From Roseateles sp. (GTDB lineage Bacteria > Pseudomonadota > Gammaproteobacteria > Burkholderiales > Burkholderiaceae), in NCBI GenBank assembly GCA_019232985.1, contig JAFAMW010000052.1, positions 57,409 to 121,408 of the forward strand: a stretch of 64,000 nucleotides of DNA. Direction: 5' to 3'. Each line of letters begins with the position of its first letter. Positions within the stretch are counted from its first letter, which is position 1. Below the pieces are notes generated by a model that ran no database searches, had not been told where the DNA came from, and worked only from the letters and a program-made list of their open reading frames with translations. A program made the translations under genes and the position numbers. Below are positions 47,169 to 57,038 of the stretch, in pieces.

Positions 47169-48863
47169 TCAGTGATAACGGTAGAGCTTGACGCGCTGGA
47201 TCGTGAAGCGGCCGGGCTCGAGCCGCACATGGCGGCCCTGGTGGGTCTGGTCGCCATTGAGCCAGCGCAGATGCTGCCACCGGCCGTTCTCGTCGTAGCG
47301 CCCCTCCTCGACGCTGAGCAGGCCGGTCTGCCAGCCGGCCTCGATGCTCGCGAAGGTCAGCGTGATGCCGATGCCCGCGACGAGCAGCTCGTCGTCGCCG
47401 AGCTGGATCGCGAGGCCGCCGGCCGGCGCCGCGCCGCTGCGGTGGTCGCCTGCGAGCGCCGAGTTCTCGGTGCCGATCACGACCGCGAGGCCGTCGGCGA
47501 GCTCGGGCGGCGCGTTGCGCTCGAAGCTCGCGTCGACGCTCCAGTGGCCGAGCCGCTGCTGCTGCGGCTGCGTGCTCTCGGGCGCCTCCTGCAGGAAGCC
47601 GAGCGTGCCGCCGAGGCCCTGGCGCGCCGCGATCAGCGGCGTGAGCTCGCGCACGAGCTCGAAGCTGCTCGCGAGGTAGCGCGCGCCGGGGCCGTCGCTC
47701 GACTCGATCGCGAACGGGCTGAAGCCGATCGCGTTGCGCGCGCCGAACGCGTAGAGCGCGTTCGCGGCCGCGTCGACGCTGCGCAGCGCCTCGGGGATGA
47801 ACAGCGGGTTGCCCGCGCGCGCATACAGGTCCGTCCAGTGGACGAAGTTCGGGAAGTAGATGTCGGGCGCGATGAAGTCCAGCGTCGGCGCGCCCGCGCG
47901 CCAGACGTCGATCAAGTGCGGCAGCGGCCCGGCGCTCGGGTACTGGCCCGGCTGGTAGCCCGGGCGGATCAGCGCGGCGTTCGCGTACATCGGCAGCGCG
48001 AGCGCCTGCTTGCCGGCCGCGGCGACGGCGTCGGTATAGCGCGCGAAGAACCAGGCCATGAAGACCTCCTCGGCGGCCGGGCTCGTGCCGAAGACCTCGG
48101 CCCAGTTGCCGCTGCGGCGGCCGCCGGCCGCGTCCCACAGCGCGCGCAGCTCGGGCGCGAGCGTTTCGCGGTGTTTGACCAGCGCGTCCATCAGCGCCGC
48201 CGGCACCGGCGCGGCCCAGGCCTGCTCGGCCGCCGCGCTATGGTCGCGCGCGCTCGGGATCATGCCGATCTCGTTCTCGACCTGGACGAGGATCACCGTG
48301 TGCGCGGCGTCGACCTCGCGCAGGTGGCGCATCAGCGCGCCGAACGCGCGCATGTCGGCCGCGCGGCCGGCCGGCGCGAACGGCGTGAGGATCTCGAGGC
48401 TCGCGCCGCTCGCGTCGCGCGCGCGCGGGAAGCGCTCGGTGTCGCGCTTGACCCAGTCGGGTGCGTAGCAGGACATGCTGTTCTTCCAGGTGCCGAACCA
48501 CAGCAGCACGAGGTGCATGCCGTTCGCGCGCGCGCCCTCGAGCAGGCCCTCGATGCTCGCGAAGTCGAATTTTCCTTCCTCGGGCTCGAGCAGGTTCCAG
48601 TACACCGGCGTGACCACGGTGTTGAGGTTCAGCGAGCGCAGCTTGGGCCAGAACGGCTCTAGATAGCCGGGCTCGGCGCTCGAATTGCCGAGCTCGCCGC
48701 CGCGCGCGAGATAGGGCTGGCCGTCGACGATCAGCTGGGTCGCGTCGCCCTGGCGGCGCAGGTGCGGCAGCTCGGCCGCGGCGGCCGGGGCCGCCAGCGC
48801 CAGCAGCGGGGCCAGGGCCAGCGCGGCGAGCGCGGCCAGCCGGGCCGGGGTCGGGTACTTCAT
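47169..48863 (-). CDS. GH35-like beta-galactosidase family protein (DUF5597)
   Basis: A 564-residue protein with a signal peptide (1-30) and a GH35/GH42-type TIM barrel. E198 (VQVENEIG) is the likely acid/base and E358 (NPLFIPEAL) the nucleophile. The C-terminal beta part (about 430-564) corresponds to the DUF5597 extension seen in such proteins. GH35 enzymes usually release beta-linked galactose; in a xylan operon it may remove galactosyl or arabinopyranosyl decorations, or act on a side-chain disaccharide. It is in one run with the GH43 enzyme (40 bp before) and GH115 (8 bp after). Confidence 0.85.
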   Translation of the reverse strand: MKYPTPARLAALAALALAPLLALAAPAAAAELPHLRRQGDATQLIVDGQPYLARGGELGNSSAEPGYLEPFWPKLRSLNLNTVVTPVYWNLLEPEEGKFDFASIEGLLEGARANGMHLVLLWFGTWKNSMSCYAPDWVKRDTERFPRARDASGASLEILTPFAPAGRAADMRAFGALMRHLREVDAAHTVILVQVENEIGMIPSARDHSAAAEQAWAAPVPAALMDALVKHRETLAPELRALWDAAGGRRSGNWAEVFGTSPAAEEVFMAWFFARYTDAVAAAGKQALALPMYANAALIRPGYQPGQYPSAGPLPHLIDVWRAGAPTLDFIAPDIYFPNFVHWTDLYARAGNPLFIPEALRSVDAAANALYAFGARNAIGFSPFAIESSDGPGARYLASSFELVRELTPLIAARQGLGGTLGFLQEAPESTQPQQQRLGHWSVDASFERNAPPELADGLAVVIGTENSALAGDHRSGAAPAGGLAIQLGDDELLVAGIGITLTFASIEAGWQTGLLSVEEGRYDENGRWQHLRWLNGDQTHQGRHVRLEPGRFTIQRVKLYRYH

Positions 48864-48903
48864 GCCGGAACTTTCTTGAATGAACAACGGCCTCGACGCG
48901 GCC

Positions 48904-50529
48904 TCAGCCGGCCGGCGTCTGCTGGTCGAACCAGTCGAAATCGGCCGGCGGCATCGCGCCGGGTCCGCTCGCATAGAGACCGTAATAAGTGCCGGTGAAG
49001 CTGCCGGGCACGGACAGGTCGGCGACCGGCACGCTCGGCCCGACGCGCGCGAGCGCCTGGCCAGCGCCCGCGGCCGCGAACTCGTAGCGGTCGGGCAAGG
49101 CCTGGACCTCGAGCTGCACGGCACCGGCAGGCAAGGCGGCACTGCCAAGCACCGTCTCCTTGCCGTCGAGGCCGCGGACCAGCTCGACGCGGCGCAACGC
49201 CGCAGCGCCACCGTCGCCGACGACGCGCAGCCGCACATGGTGCGCCTCGTCGCGGCGCAGCGCGAGCCCGGCCTCCTGCCCCGCGGCCTGCGGCACGAAC
49301 TCGACGAGCGTCGCCGCGCGCTCGCGCAGCGCGGTCTGGCGCCGGCCGACGAAGGCCGGCGTCGCGATGTCGTTCAAGGTCGCCGCCGTGCCCTTCAGGC
49401 GCAGCCAGCCCGGGCGCTCGGCGAGCGACCACAGGCCCGCGGCCGCGGTGCGCAGAAAGTTCCACTCGAGCCCGAGCGACGCCGCCGCGAAGTCGTCGCG
49501 CACCGGCGCGGCCGGCCACGGGTGGCGCGGCGGCAGGCCGGTCCCGTCCATCTCCGGCCGGATCGGCCGCCCCCGATTGACGACGAGCCAGCCGCGCGCG
49601 TCCCATTCGGCCGGGGCGAGCAGGGTCTCGCGGCCCAGCGGCGTGTTGCGCGCGACCGGCCGCGTGCCGAGCATCACGAGCCACCAGCGGCCGTTCGCGG
49701 CCTGCACGAGGTCGGCGTGGCCGACCATCTGCAGAGGCTCCTCGGGACGGTGGCGGTGCGTGAGGATCGGGTTGTCCGGGTGCGGCTCGAACGGTCCCCA
49801 GGGCGAGCGCGAGCGCGCCATCGTCAGCGAATGCTCCCAGCTCGTGCCGCCCTCGGAGATCAGCAGGTAGTGCCAGCCCTCGCGCTTGTACAGGTGCGGG
49901 CCTTCGGGCCAGATACCGCCGGTGCCCGGCCAGATCAGCTTCGCGTCGGCCTTGAGCTTGCCGCTCGCGAGGTCGAGCTCGGCCTGGTAGACGCCGCCGT
50001 TGCGGCCGCCGCCGTGGCGCGTGTAGTAGACGTGGCCGTCGTCGTCGAACAGCAGCGACGGGTCCATGCCGAAGGTCGGCTCGTGCAGCCAGACCGGCTC
50101 GCTCCACGGCCCGGCCGGGTGCTCGGCCGTCACGTAGAAGTTGCCGCCCCCGTCGATATTCGTCGTCACCAGGTAGAAGCGGCCCGCGTGCCAGCGCAGC
50201 GAGGGCGCGAAGATGCCCTTGCTCGCGGCCTGGCCCTGCAGCGGCAGCTGGCTCTCGCGCGTCAGCGCATGGCCGATCAGGCGCCAGTTGACGAGGTCGC
50301 GGCTGTGGTGGATAGGCACGCCCGGGAAGAACTCGAAGCTGCTCGTCGCGAGGTAGTAGTCGTCGCCGACGCGGCACACGCTCGGGTCCGGGTGGAAGCC
50401 CGGCAGCACCGGGTTGGCATAGGTCGCAGGGCCGCTCGGGGCGTCGCCGGCCGGCGCGCCCGCGTGCGCGGCGAACGGGCCGGCGGCGCCGAGGCCCGCG
50501 GCGATCAGGAGGCTGCGGCGCTTCATCAT
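48904..50529 (-). CDS. exported GH43 beta-xylosidase/arabinofuranosidase
   Basis: A 541-residue protein with an N-terminal signal (MMKRRSLL to AHA, about 1-23), a five-bladed GH43 propeller (about 35-340), and a C-terminal beta-sandwich as in GH43 subfamilies with xylosidase activity. Catalytic residues are D48 (FHPDPS), D156 (GMDPS) and E209 (WPEGPHL). It probably trims xylo-oligosaccharides or arabinosyl groups in the periplasm. Two adjacent ATGs (50529, 50526) are possible starts after GAGGG. It lies 8 bp after the SGNH esterase stop. Confidence 0.92.
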   Translation of the reverse strand: MMKRRSLLIAAGLGAAGPFAAHAGAPAGDAPSGPATYANPVLPGFHPDPSVCRVGDDYYLATSSFEFFPGVPIHHSRDLVNWRLIGHALTRESQLPLQGQAASKGIFAPSLRWHAGRFYLVTTNIDGGGNFYVTAEHPAGPWSEPVWLHEPTFGMDPSLLFDDDGHVYYTRHGGGRNGGVYQAELDLASGKLKADAKLIWPGTGGIWPEGPHLYKREGWHYLLISEGGTSWEHSLTMARSRSPWGPFEPHPDNPILTHRHRPEEPLQMVGHADLVQAANGRWWLVMLGTRPVARNTPLGRETLLAPAEWDARGWLVVNRGRPIRPEMDGTGLPPRHPWPAAPVRDDFAAASLGLEWNFLRTAAAGLWSLAERPGWLRLKGTAATLNDIATPAFVGRRQTALRERAATLVEFVPQAAGQEAGLALRRDEAHHVRLRVVGDGGAAALRRVELVRGLDGKETVLGSAALPAGAVQLEVQALPDRYEFAAAGAGQALARVGPSVPVADLSVPGSFTGTYYGLYASGPGAMPPADFDWFDQQTPAG

Positions 50530-50537
50530 CACCGCCC

Positions 50538-51830
50538 TCACGGTCGCGTCTGCCACTTGCAGCTGCGCAACGCGTCGAGCGGCAGCGCGTCGGCGAGCGC
50601 CTGGCGACCCGCGAGGCCCGGGTGCAGGCCGTCGCCGAGGTCAGCCGCCTTCGACAGGGTGTCGGGGTGGGCGGGGTCGCGCGTCGCGGCGTCGAAGTCG
50701 GCGACGGCGTCGAAGCGGCCGCTCGTGCGGATCCAGGCGTTGAGCTGCTGGCGGTCGGCCTCGTTCGCGGCGTCGGGCCGGTAGTAGTCGCTGCCCATAT
50801 AGGGCGTCACGGTGCCGCCGATCACGCAGATGCCGGCCGCGTGCGCGCGCTCGACGAGCTGCACGAGGCCGAGCTCGAGGTCGGCGACGAGGCGCGCGCG
50901 CTCGGCCGGGCCCTCGCCGCCGTTGCGGTGCAGGTTGCCGAGGTCGTTCACGCCGATCAGCACGACCGCGTGGGTCACGCCCGCGCGCGTGAGCAGGTCG
51001 CGCTCGACGCGCGACTCGAGGTTGGGCCCGAGCCCGTCGCGCAGCAGCCGGCCGCCGCCGATGCCGTTGTTGACGATGCCCATCGCCGGCGCATGCTCGC
51101 GCTGCAGGCGCTCGGCCAGCAGGTCGGTCCAGCGCGTATTGCTGTCGGTCGCGACGCCATGGCCGTCGGTGATCGAGTCGCCGATCGCGACGAGCGCGCC
51201 GACGCCGCGTGGCGCACGCACCTCGACGTCGGCGAGCGCGTACCAGCGCTCGACCGAATCTGCGCCGCTCCACTGCTCGACCATGACCTGGTTGCCGTGG
51301 ACGAGGAAGGTCTTCGCGCGCGCGCCCGGGTGGCCGGTCTGGCGCGCGGGCTCGCCGAGGAAATGCAGGCTCACGGCAAGGTCGGCGCCCGCGCGCGCGT
51401 CGAGCTCGACCGGGTCGCTCAGGTACTCGGCGCCGGCCGGCACCATCACGTGGGTCTCGCCGTTGAAGCGCAGCGCGCGCACCGAGCCCGGCTGCAGCGC
51501 CGGGTCGCCCGCGCGCTGGGCCAGGCCCACCGACGCCGCGTCGAGTTCGAGCGGCGTCACGCCGAACGCGTTGCTGACGCGCACGCGCAGCACATGGGCC
51601 GGCAGCGACACGCGCACGATCTCGCGCAGGCTGGTGTCGCGCCACTGCGCGTCGGGCAGCAGATTGCCGCCGTCGGGCACCATCTGGGCGCTGCCCCAGG
51701 CGCTGACCCAGTGCTCGTTATCGGCCAGGGCGGCGGCTTGCACCGCCGCGCTGCCCAGTGCCGCCGCGAGGACCAGCGCGATACCGCGCCGCAGCGGGCC
51801 GGGGCAAGCCCTGTATTGACGTGTCTCCAT
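50538..51830 (-). CDS. SGNH/GDSL hydrolase, probable acetylxylan esterase
   Basis: A 430-residue exported protein (signal peptide about 1-33) with an N-terminal beta domain (about 40-210) and an SGNH hydrolase domain. Ser219 lies in IGDSITDG, the oxyanion Gly/Asn in NNGIGGGR and GVNDLG, and the catalytic pair D400/H403 in DLGDGLHP. The family includes acetyl esterases and lysophospholipases. First position in a xylan side-group operon makes removal of acetyl groups from xylan the likely role, but this is inference. The operator at 51843 lies 13 bp upstream of the start. Confidence 0.87.
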   Translation of the reverse strand: METRQYRACPGPLRRGIALVLAAALGSAAVQAAALADNEHWVSAWGSAQMVPDGGNLLPDAQWRDTSLREIVRVSLPAHVLRVRVSNAFGVTPLELDAASVGLAQRAGDPALQPGSVRALRFNGETHVMVPAGAEYLSDPVELDARAGADLAVSLHFLGEPARQTGHPGARAKTFLVHGNQVMVEQWSGADSVERWYALADVEVRAPRGVGALVAIGDSITDGHGVATDSNTRWTDLLAERLQREHAPAMGIVNNGIGGGRLLRDGLGPNLESRVERDLLTRAGVTHAVVLIGVNDLGNLHRNGGEGPAERARLVADLELGLVQLVERAHAAGICVIGGTVTPYMGSDYYRPDAANEADRQQLNAWIRTSGRFDAVADFDAATRDPAHPDTLSKAADLGDGLHPGLAGRQALADALPLDALRSCKWQTRP

Positions 51831-51842
51831 GAATCACTCCAA

Positions 51843-51860
51843 AATGGTAGCGCTATCTTT
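51843..51860. promoter_or_regulatory. XylR operator between SGNH esterase and gudD
   Basis: AATGGTAGCGCTATCTTT keeps the left half and core of the regional palindrome. It lies between the four-gene hydrolase operon (minus strand) and gudD-xynB (plus strand), and can control both. Confidence 0.83.
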
Positions 51861-51944
51861 TTTACGCATCTTACGGTGCACGGTAGCCGCCCGCCTCGGG
51901 GTTGTTCCCAGGCCGGGCGTCACCAAGAACGAACAGGAGCCTTC

Positions 51945-53321
51945 ATGGCCTCAGGAGACAGTCCGGTCATCACGGCGATGCGCGTGATCCCGGTCGCTGG
52001 GCGCGACAGCATGCTGCTGAACCTTTGCGGCGCCCACGCCCCCTTCTTCATCCGCAACCTCGTGCTGCTCGAGGACAGCGCCGGCCACACCGGCATCGGC
52101 GAGGTGCCCGGCGGCGACGGCATCCTGCGCGCGCTCGAGCGCAGCGTGCCGCTCGTCGTCGGCAGCAAGGTCGGCCGCGTCAACGCGACGCTGAACAAGA
52201 TCCGCGCGAGCCTCGTCGGCGGCCAGGCCGGCCCGGCGCACCAGGTCACGAGCGCGGCCGAGCAGGCCGTGCTGCGCCAGCCGCACGAGATCAACCTGCG
52301 CCTCGACAACGTGATCACGGCCGTCGAGGCCGCGCTGCTCGACCTGCTCGGCCAGCACCTCGGCGTGCCGGTCTGCGAGCTGCTCGGCGCGGGCCAGCAG
52401 CGCGACGCCGCGCCGATGCTCGCCTACCTGTTCTATATCGGCGACCGCACGCGCACCGACCTGCCCTACCTCGAGCGCTCGGGCGACGGCCGTGGCTGGT
52501 ACGCGGCGCGCCACCAGGCCGCGATGACGGCCGAGGCGATCGCCGACCAGGCGAGCGCGGCGGCCGAGCGCTACGGCTTTCGCGACTTCAAGCTCAAGGG
52601 CGGCGTGATGCGCGGCGAGGACGAGATCGCCGCGGTCACGGCCGTAAAAAACCGCTTCCCGACCCACTCGCGCGTGACGCTCGACCCGAACGGCGCCTGG
52701 TCGCTCGCCGAGGCGATCGCGCTGTGCAAGGGCCGCGGCGACGTGCTCGCCTACGCCGAGGACCCCTGCGGCCCCGAGGCCGGCTACTCGGGCCGCGAGG
52801 TCATGGCCGAGTTCCGCCGCGCGACCGGCATCGCGACGGCGACGAACATGGTCGCGACCGACTGGCGCCAGATGGGCCACAGCCACCTGCTCGGCGCCGT
52901 CGACATCCCGCTCGCCGACCCGCATTTCTGGACCCTGCAGGGCAGCGTGCGCCTGGCCCAGCTGTGCGCCGACTGGGGCCTGACCTGGGGCTCGCATTCG
53001 AACAACCACTTCGACGTTTCGCTCGCGATGTTCACCCATGTCGCGGCCGCCGCGCCCGGGCAGATCACGGCGATCGACACGCACTGGATCTGGCAGGAGG
53101 GCGAAGAACGCCTCACGCGCGAGCCGCTGCAGATCCGCGGTGGTATGGTCGCCGTGCCCGACAAGCCAGGCCTTGGTGTCGAGCCCGACCTGGACCGCAT
53201 CGCGGCCGCGCACGAGCTCTACAAAAAGGTCGGAGGCAGCGCGCGCGACGACGCGATGGCGATGCGTTACCTCGTGCCCGACTTCGTCTACGACCCCAAG
53301 AAACCCTCTTACGGCCGCTGA
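51945..53321 (+). CDS. gudD: glucarate dehydratase GudD
   Basis: A 458-residue enolase-superfamily enzyme very similar to E. coli Gud[34 protein letters not shown] and ATDWRQMGH are near-identical landmarks. General bases are K218 (FKLKG) and H351 (GSHSNNH); metal ligands D247, E272 and N301 are in place. It dehydrates D-glucarate to 5-keto-4-deoxyglucarate. Together with udh and the lactonase it makes the oxidative route for glucuronate from xylan; the following aldolase/dehydratase step is not in the window. CAGGAG precedes the ATG. Confidence 0.95.
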   Translation: MASGDSPVITAMRVIPVAGRDSMLLNLCGAHAPFFIRNLVLLEDSAGHTGIGEVPGGDGILRALERSVPLVVGSKVGRVNATLNKIRASLVGGQAGPAHQVTSAAEQAVLRQPHEINLRLDNVITAVEAALLDLLGQHLGVPVCELLGAGQQRDAAPMLAYLFYIGDRTRTDLPYLERSGDGRGWYAARHQAAMTAEAIADQASAAAERYGFRDFKLKGGVMRGEDEIAAVTAVKNRFPTHSRVTLDPNGAWSLAEAIALCKGRGDVLAYAEDPCGPEAGYSGREVMAEFRRATGIATATNMVATDWRQMGHSHLLGAVDIPLADPHFWTLQGSVRLAQLCADWGLTWGSHSNNHFDVSLAMFTHVAAAAPGQITAIDTHWIWQEGEERLTREPLQIRGGMVAVPDKPGLGVEPDLDRIAAAHELYKKVGGSARDDAMAMRYLVPDFVYDPKKPSYGR

Positions 53322-53339
53322 AGCGCCCCACCCCCATCC

Positions 53340-54944
53340 ATGATCCGCAATCCGATCCTGCCGGGCTTCAACCCGGACCCGAGCATCTGCAGCAACGGCG
53401 CAGACTACTACATCGCGACCTCCACTTTCGAGTGGTACCCGGGCGTGCAGATCCACCATTCGACCGACCTCGCGAACTGGCGCCTCGTCACGCGCCCGCT
53501 GAACCGCGCGGCCCAGCTCGACATGCGCGGCAACCCCGACTCCTGCGGCGTCTGGGCGCCCTGCCTGTCCTACGCCGACGGCCTGTTCTGGCTCGTCTAC
53601 ACCGACGTCAAGCGCTTCGACGGCAACTTCAAGGACGCGCACAACTACATCGTGACGGCGCCGAGCATCGAGGGGCCGTGGAGCGACCCGGTCTACGTGA
53701 ACTCGTCGGGCTTCGACCCCTCGCTGTTCCACGACGACGACGGCCGCAAGTGGTTCCTCAACATGATCTGGAACTACCGCGACGAAGCCCCCGGCGGCAA
53801 CGCCCCCCACCCGTCCTTCGACGGCATCCTGCTGCAGGAATGGGATCCCGAGACGCGCCGCCTCGTCGGCCCGGTCAAGAACATCTACCGCGGCAGCGAC
53901 CATGGCCTCGTCGAGGGCCCGCACCTGCACAAGCGCAAGGGCTGGTACTACCTGACGACGGCCGAGGGCGGAACCTCCTACGAGCATGTCGTGACGATGG
54001 CGCGCTCGCGCTCGCTGTGGGGCCCGTACGAGCAGCACCCGCTGGTGCACCCGATCACGTCCAAGGACGCGCCCGGCGCGCCGCTGCAGCGCTCGGGCCA
54101 CGGCCAGATCGTCGACACGCCCGAGGGCCTCACTTATCACACGCACCTGAGCGGCCGGCCGCTGCCGGGCCCGAGGGGCGAGCCCTTTTCGGCGCTCGGC
54201 CGCGAGACCTGCATCCAGCGCTGCGAGTGGCGCGACGACGACTGGCTCTACCTCGCCGGCGGCGGCGTCGTGCCGCAGCTCGAGGTGCCCGCGCCGAGCG
54301 GCGCCGCGACCCTGCCGCGCGACCGCGTGCACCACGACTTCCGCGCCGCGAGGACCCTTCCGCTCGACTTCCAGTGGCTGCGCACGCCGCAGCACGAGCG
54401 CCTGTTCGCTCTCGGCGACGCGGGCCTGCGCCTGTTCGGCCGCGAGTCGGTCGGCAGCTACTTCGAGCAAAGCCTGGTCGCGCGCCGCCAGGAGGACCAT
54501 GCCTTCCGCGCCGAGACGAGCGTCGCGTTCGACCCGACGAGCTACCAGCAGGCCGCCGGCCTCACGCATTACTACAACCGCAACAAGTTCCACTTCGCTG
54601 CGGTGACGCTGGACGAGCGGCGCGGCCGGGTGCTCAGCGTGATGTCCTGCGTCGGCGACTGGCCCGACTGCCGCATGGTCTTCGCGCCGCTGATCGACCT
54701 GCCCGCGCAAGGGCCGGTCAAGCTCGCGGCCGAGGTGCGCGGCGCGAGCCTGCAGTTCCTCTACGACGTCGGCGCGGGCTGGGTCGCGGCCGGCGCGCCG
54801 CTCGACGCGAGCGTCGTGTCCGACGAGGGCGGCCGCGGCCCGCACGCGTCGTTCACGGGCGCCTTCATCGGCATGCTCGCGTTCGACACCTCGGGCGCCG
54901 CGCGCCCGGCCGACTACGCGTATTTCGACTACCTGCCGCTCTAA
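53340..54944 (+). CDS. xynB: cytoplasmic GH43 beta-xylosidase XynB
   Basis: A 534-residue GH43 enzyme without signal peptide, in the subfamily of Geobacillus XynB3. D13 (general base), D126 (GFDPS) and E192 (VEGPHL, acid) agree with its D15/D128/E187. Residues about 1-320 form the five-bladed propeller and about 325-534 the beta-sandwich that closes the active site. It splits imported xylobiose and xylo-oligosaccharides into xylose for XylA. It follows gudD by 18 bp and ends before a strong terminator. Confidence 0.95.
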   Translation: MIRNPILPGFNPDPSICSNGADYYIATSTFEWYPGVQIHHSTDLANWRLVTRPLNRAAQLDMRGNPDSCGVWAPCLSYADGLFWLVYTDVKRFDGNFKDAHNYIVTAPSIEGPWSDPVYVNSSGFDPSLFHDDDGRKWFLNMIWNYRDEAPGGNAPHPSFDGILLQEWDPETRRLVGPVKNIYRGSDHGLVEGPHLHKRKGWYYLTTAEGGTSYEHVVTMARSRSLWGPYEQHPLVHPITSKDAPGAPLQRSGHGQIVDTPEGLTYHTHLSGRPLPGPRGEPFSALGRETCIQRCEWRDDDWLYLAGGGVVPQLEVPAPSGAATLPRDRVHHDFRAARTLPLDFQWLRTPQHERLFALGDAGLRLFGRESVGSYFEQSLVARRQEDHAFRAETSVAFDPTSYQQAAGLTHYYNRNKFHFAAVTLDERRGRVLSVMSCVGDWPDCRMVFAPLIDLPAQGPVKLAAEVRGASLQFLYDVGAGWVAAGAPLDASVVSDEGGRGPHASFTGAFIGMLAFDTSGAARPADYAYFDYLPL

Positions 54945-54957
54945 GCGCTGAACGACG

Positions 54958-54993
54958 AAAGGGCCGGCCTGCGCTTGCGGGCCAGCCCTTTTT
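54958..54993 (+). terminator. rho-independent terminator, gudD-xynB
   Basis: AAAGGGCCGGCCTGC, a short loop and a complementary GCGGGCCAGCCCTTT arm are followed by T residues. It lies 14 bp after xynB and, with its A-run on the other arm, could also stop the converging transketolase transcript. Confidence 0.88.
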
Positions 54994-55009
54994 GCCTATC
55001 GCGACGCGA

Positions 55010-57013
55010 TCAGAGGCAGCCGAGCGCGGCCGCGACGACGGCGTCCGTCGTGATGCCGAAGTGCTTGGCCAAGGCGCCCGCCGGCGCCGATTCGCCGAAG
55101 GTGTCGATGCCGACGACCTTGCCCTCGAGGCCCACGTACTGGCGCCAGCCGGCCGTCACGCCGGCCTCGACGGCGACGCGCGGCACGCCCGGCGGCAGCA
55201 CTTCCTGGCGCCACACGGGGCTCTGCTGCTCGAACACGAAGCAGGACGGCATGGACACGACGCGCGCGTTGACGCCCTGCGCGGCGAGCTGGCGCTGCGC
55301 GTCGACCGCGAGCGCGAGCTCCGAGCCCGTCGCGATCAGCACGAGCTGCAGCGCACGGTCCGCGGCTTCCCGCACGAGCACATAGCCGCCGCGCTCGATC
55401 GCCGCGAGCGTCGCCGCGTCGCGCGCCTGGTGGGCGAGGTTCTGGCGCGACAGCACGAGGCAGGTCGGCGTGTCGCGGTGACGGATCGCGGTCTGCCACG
55501 CGACGAGCGTCTCGACCGCGTCGCCGGGGCGCCAGACGTCGAGGTTGGGCACGAGGCGCAGCGACGCGAGCTGCTCGACTGGCTGGTGCGTCGGCCCGTC
55601 CTCGCCGAGGCCGATCGAGTCGTGCGTGAACACGTAGACCGCGTTCACGCGCATCAGCGCGGCCATGCGAATCGCGTTGCGCGCGTACTCCGAGAACATC
55701 AGGAAGGTGCCCGCGAACGGCCGGTGGCCGCCGTGCAGGCGCAGGCCGCTCTGGATCGCGGCCATGCCGAATTCGCGCACGCCGTAGTGCAGATAGTTGC
55801 CGCCGGCCGCGGCGCGCGCGACCGGGCGGTGGCCCGGCCATTGCGTGAGGTTCGACGGCGCGAGGTCGGCCGAGCCGCCGACGAGCTCGGGCAGCTGCGC
55901 GGCGAGCAGCGCGATGCTGTTCTGGGATGCCTTGCGCGACGCGATCGTCTCGGCGCGCGCGACCGTCGCGGCGAGCATCTCGGCGCAGGCCGCGTCGAAG
56001 CCGTGCGGCAGCTCGCCGCTCACGCGGCGCTCGAACTCGGCCGCGCGGGCCGGGTCGGCCGCGCGGTAGCGCTCGAACAGCGCCTGCCATTGCGCCTGCG
56101 CGGCCGCGCCGCGTTCGCGCGCGTCGAGCACCACGCGCGCGGCGTCGGGCACGACAAACGGCGCGTAAGGCCAGTCGAGCTTCTCGCGCAGCGCCGCGAC
56201 CTCGGCTGCGCCGAGCGGCGCGCCGTGGACCTCGTGGTGGCCGGCCTTGGTCGGCGCGCCATGGCCGATCTCGGTGCGCAGGCAGATCAGGGTCGGGCGG
56301 CCGGCGTCGTCCTCGGCCAGGCGCAGCGCCGCGTCGATCGAGGCGAAGTCGTGACCGTCGACGCCGCGCAGCACGCGCCAGCCGTAGGCCGCGAAGCGCG
56401 CGGGCGTGTCGTCGCCGAACCAGCCCTTGACGTCGCCGTCGATCGAGATGCCGTTGTCGTCGTAGAGCACGATCAGCTTGCTCAAGGCCCAGGTCGCGGC
56501 GAGCGACGCGGCCTCGTGCGAAATGCCTTCCATCAGGCAGCCGTCGCCGCAGAACACATAGGTGCGGTGGTCGACGATCGCGTGCTCGGGCGTGTTGAAC
56601 TCGGCCGCGAGCAGCGCCTCGGCGAGCGCCATGCCGACGCCGTTCGCGAGGCCCTGGCCGAGCGGCCCGGTCGTCGTCTCGACGCCCGGCGTCAGGCCGA
56701 CCTCGGGGTGGCCCGGCGTGCGGCTGTGGAGCTGGCGGAAGGCCTTGAGTTCCTCGATCGGCAAGGCGTAGCCGCTCAGGTGCAGCAGGCCGTAGAGCAG
56801 CATCGAGCCATGGCCGTTCGACAGCACGAAGCGGTCGCGGTTCGGCCAGTGCGGGTCGGCCGGGTTGTGGCGCAGGTGGCGCGACCACAGCACGGCGGCG
56901 ATGTCGGCCATGCCCATCGGCATGCCCGGGTGGCCGGAGTTGGCCTGCTGGACGGCGTCGGCGGCGAGCAGGCGCAGGGCCTTGGCGGCGAGGGTGAGTT
57001 CTTCGGTTTGCAT
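55010..57013 (-). CDS. tkt: transketolase
   Basis: A 667-residue thiamine-diphosphate enzyme of normal length and domain order: the N-terminal TPP domain (1-320, [13 protein letters not shown] as the TPP/metal motif), the pyrimidine-binding domain (about 345-530, with [12 protein letters not shown] carrying the catalytic Glu), and the C-terminal domain. It moves two-carbon units between xylulose 5-phosphate and aldose phosphates, so it takes the product of XylA/XylB into central metabolism. It lies 25 bp after the ExuT-like gene and thus should be controlled by the XylR operators there. A separate housekeeping copy probably exists elsewhere. Confidence 0.95.
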   Translation of the reverse strand: MQTEELTLAAKALRLLAADAVQQANSGHPGMPMGMADIAAVLWSRHLRHNPADPHWPNRDRFVLSNGHGSMLLYGLLHLSGYALPIEELKAFRQLHSRTPGHPEVGLTPGVETTTGPLGQGLANGVGMALAEALLAAEFNTPEHAIVDHRTYVFCGDGCLMEGISHEAASLAATWALSKLIVLYDDNGISIDGDVKGWFGDDTPARFAAYGWRVLRGVDGHDFASIDAALRLAEDDAGRPTLICLRTEIGHGAPTKAGHHEVHGAPLGAAEVAALREKLDWPYAPFVVPDAARVVLDARERGAAAQAQWQALFERYRAADPARAAEFERRVSGELPHGFDAACAEMLAATVARAETIASRKASQNSIALLAAQLPELVGGSADLAPSNLTQWPGHRPVARAAAGGNYLHYGVREFGMAAIQSGLRLHGGHRPFAGTFLMFSEYARNAIRMAALMRVNAVYVFTHDSIGLGEDGPTHQPVEQLASLRLVPNLDVWRPGDAVETLVAWQTAIRHRDTPTCLVLSRQNLAHQARDAATLAAIERGGYVLVREAADRALQLVLIATGSELALAVDAQRQLAAQGVNARVVSMPSCFVFEQQSPVWRQEVLPPGVPRVAVEAGVTAGWRQYVGLEGKVVGIDTFGESAPAGALAKHFGITTDAVVAAALGCL

Positions 57014-57038
57014 CGGCTTGATTGGGGCGAAAGCCCGG

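Noticed and set aside
44263..48138. A continuous 1291-codon frame that could be read as GH115 fused to an upstream domain.
   Set aside because: The upstream 326 codons are the GH35-like gene read out of frame. GH115 has its own ATG at 47160 with a signal peptide directly behind it.
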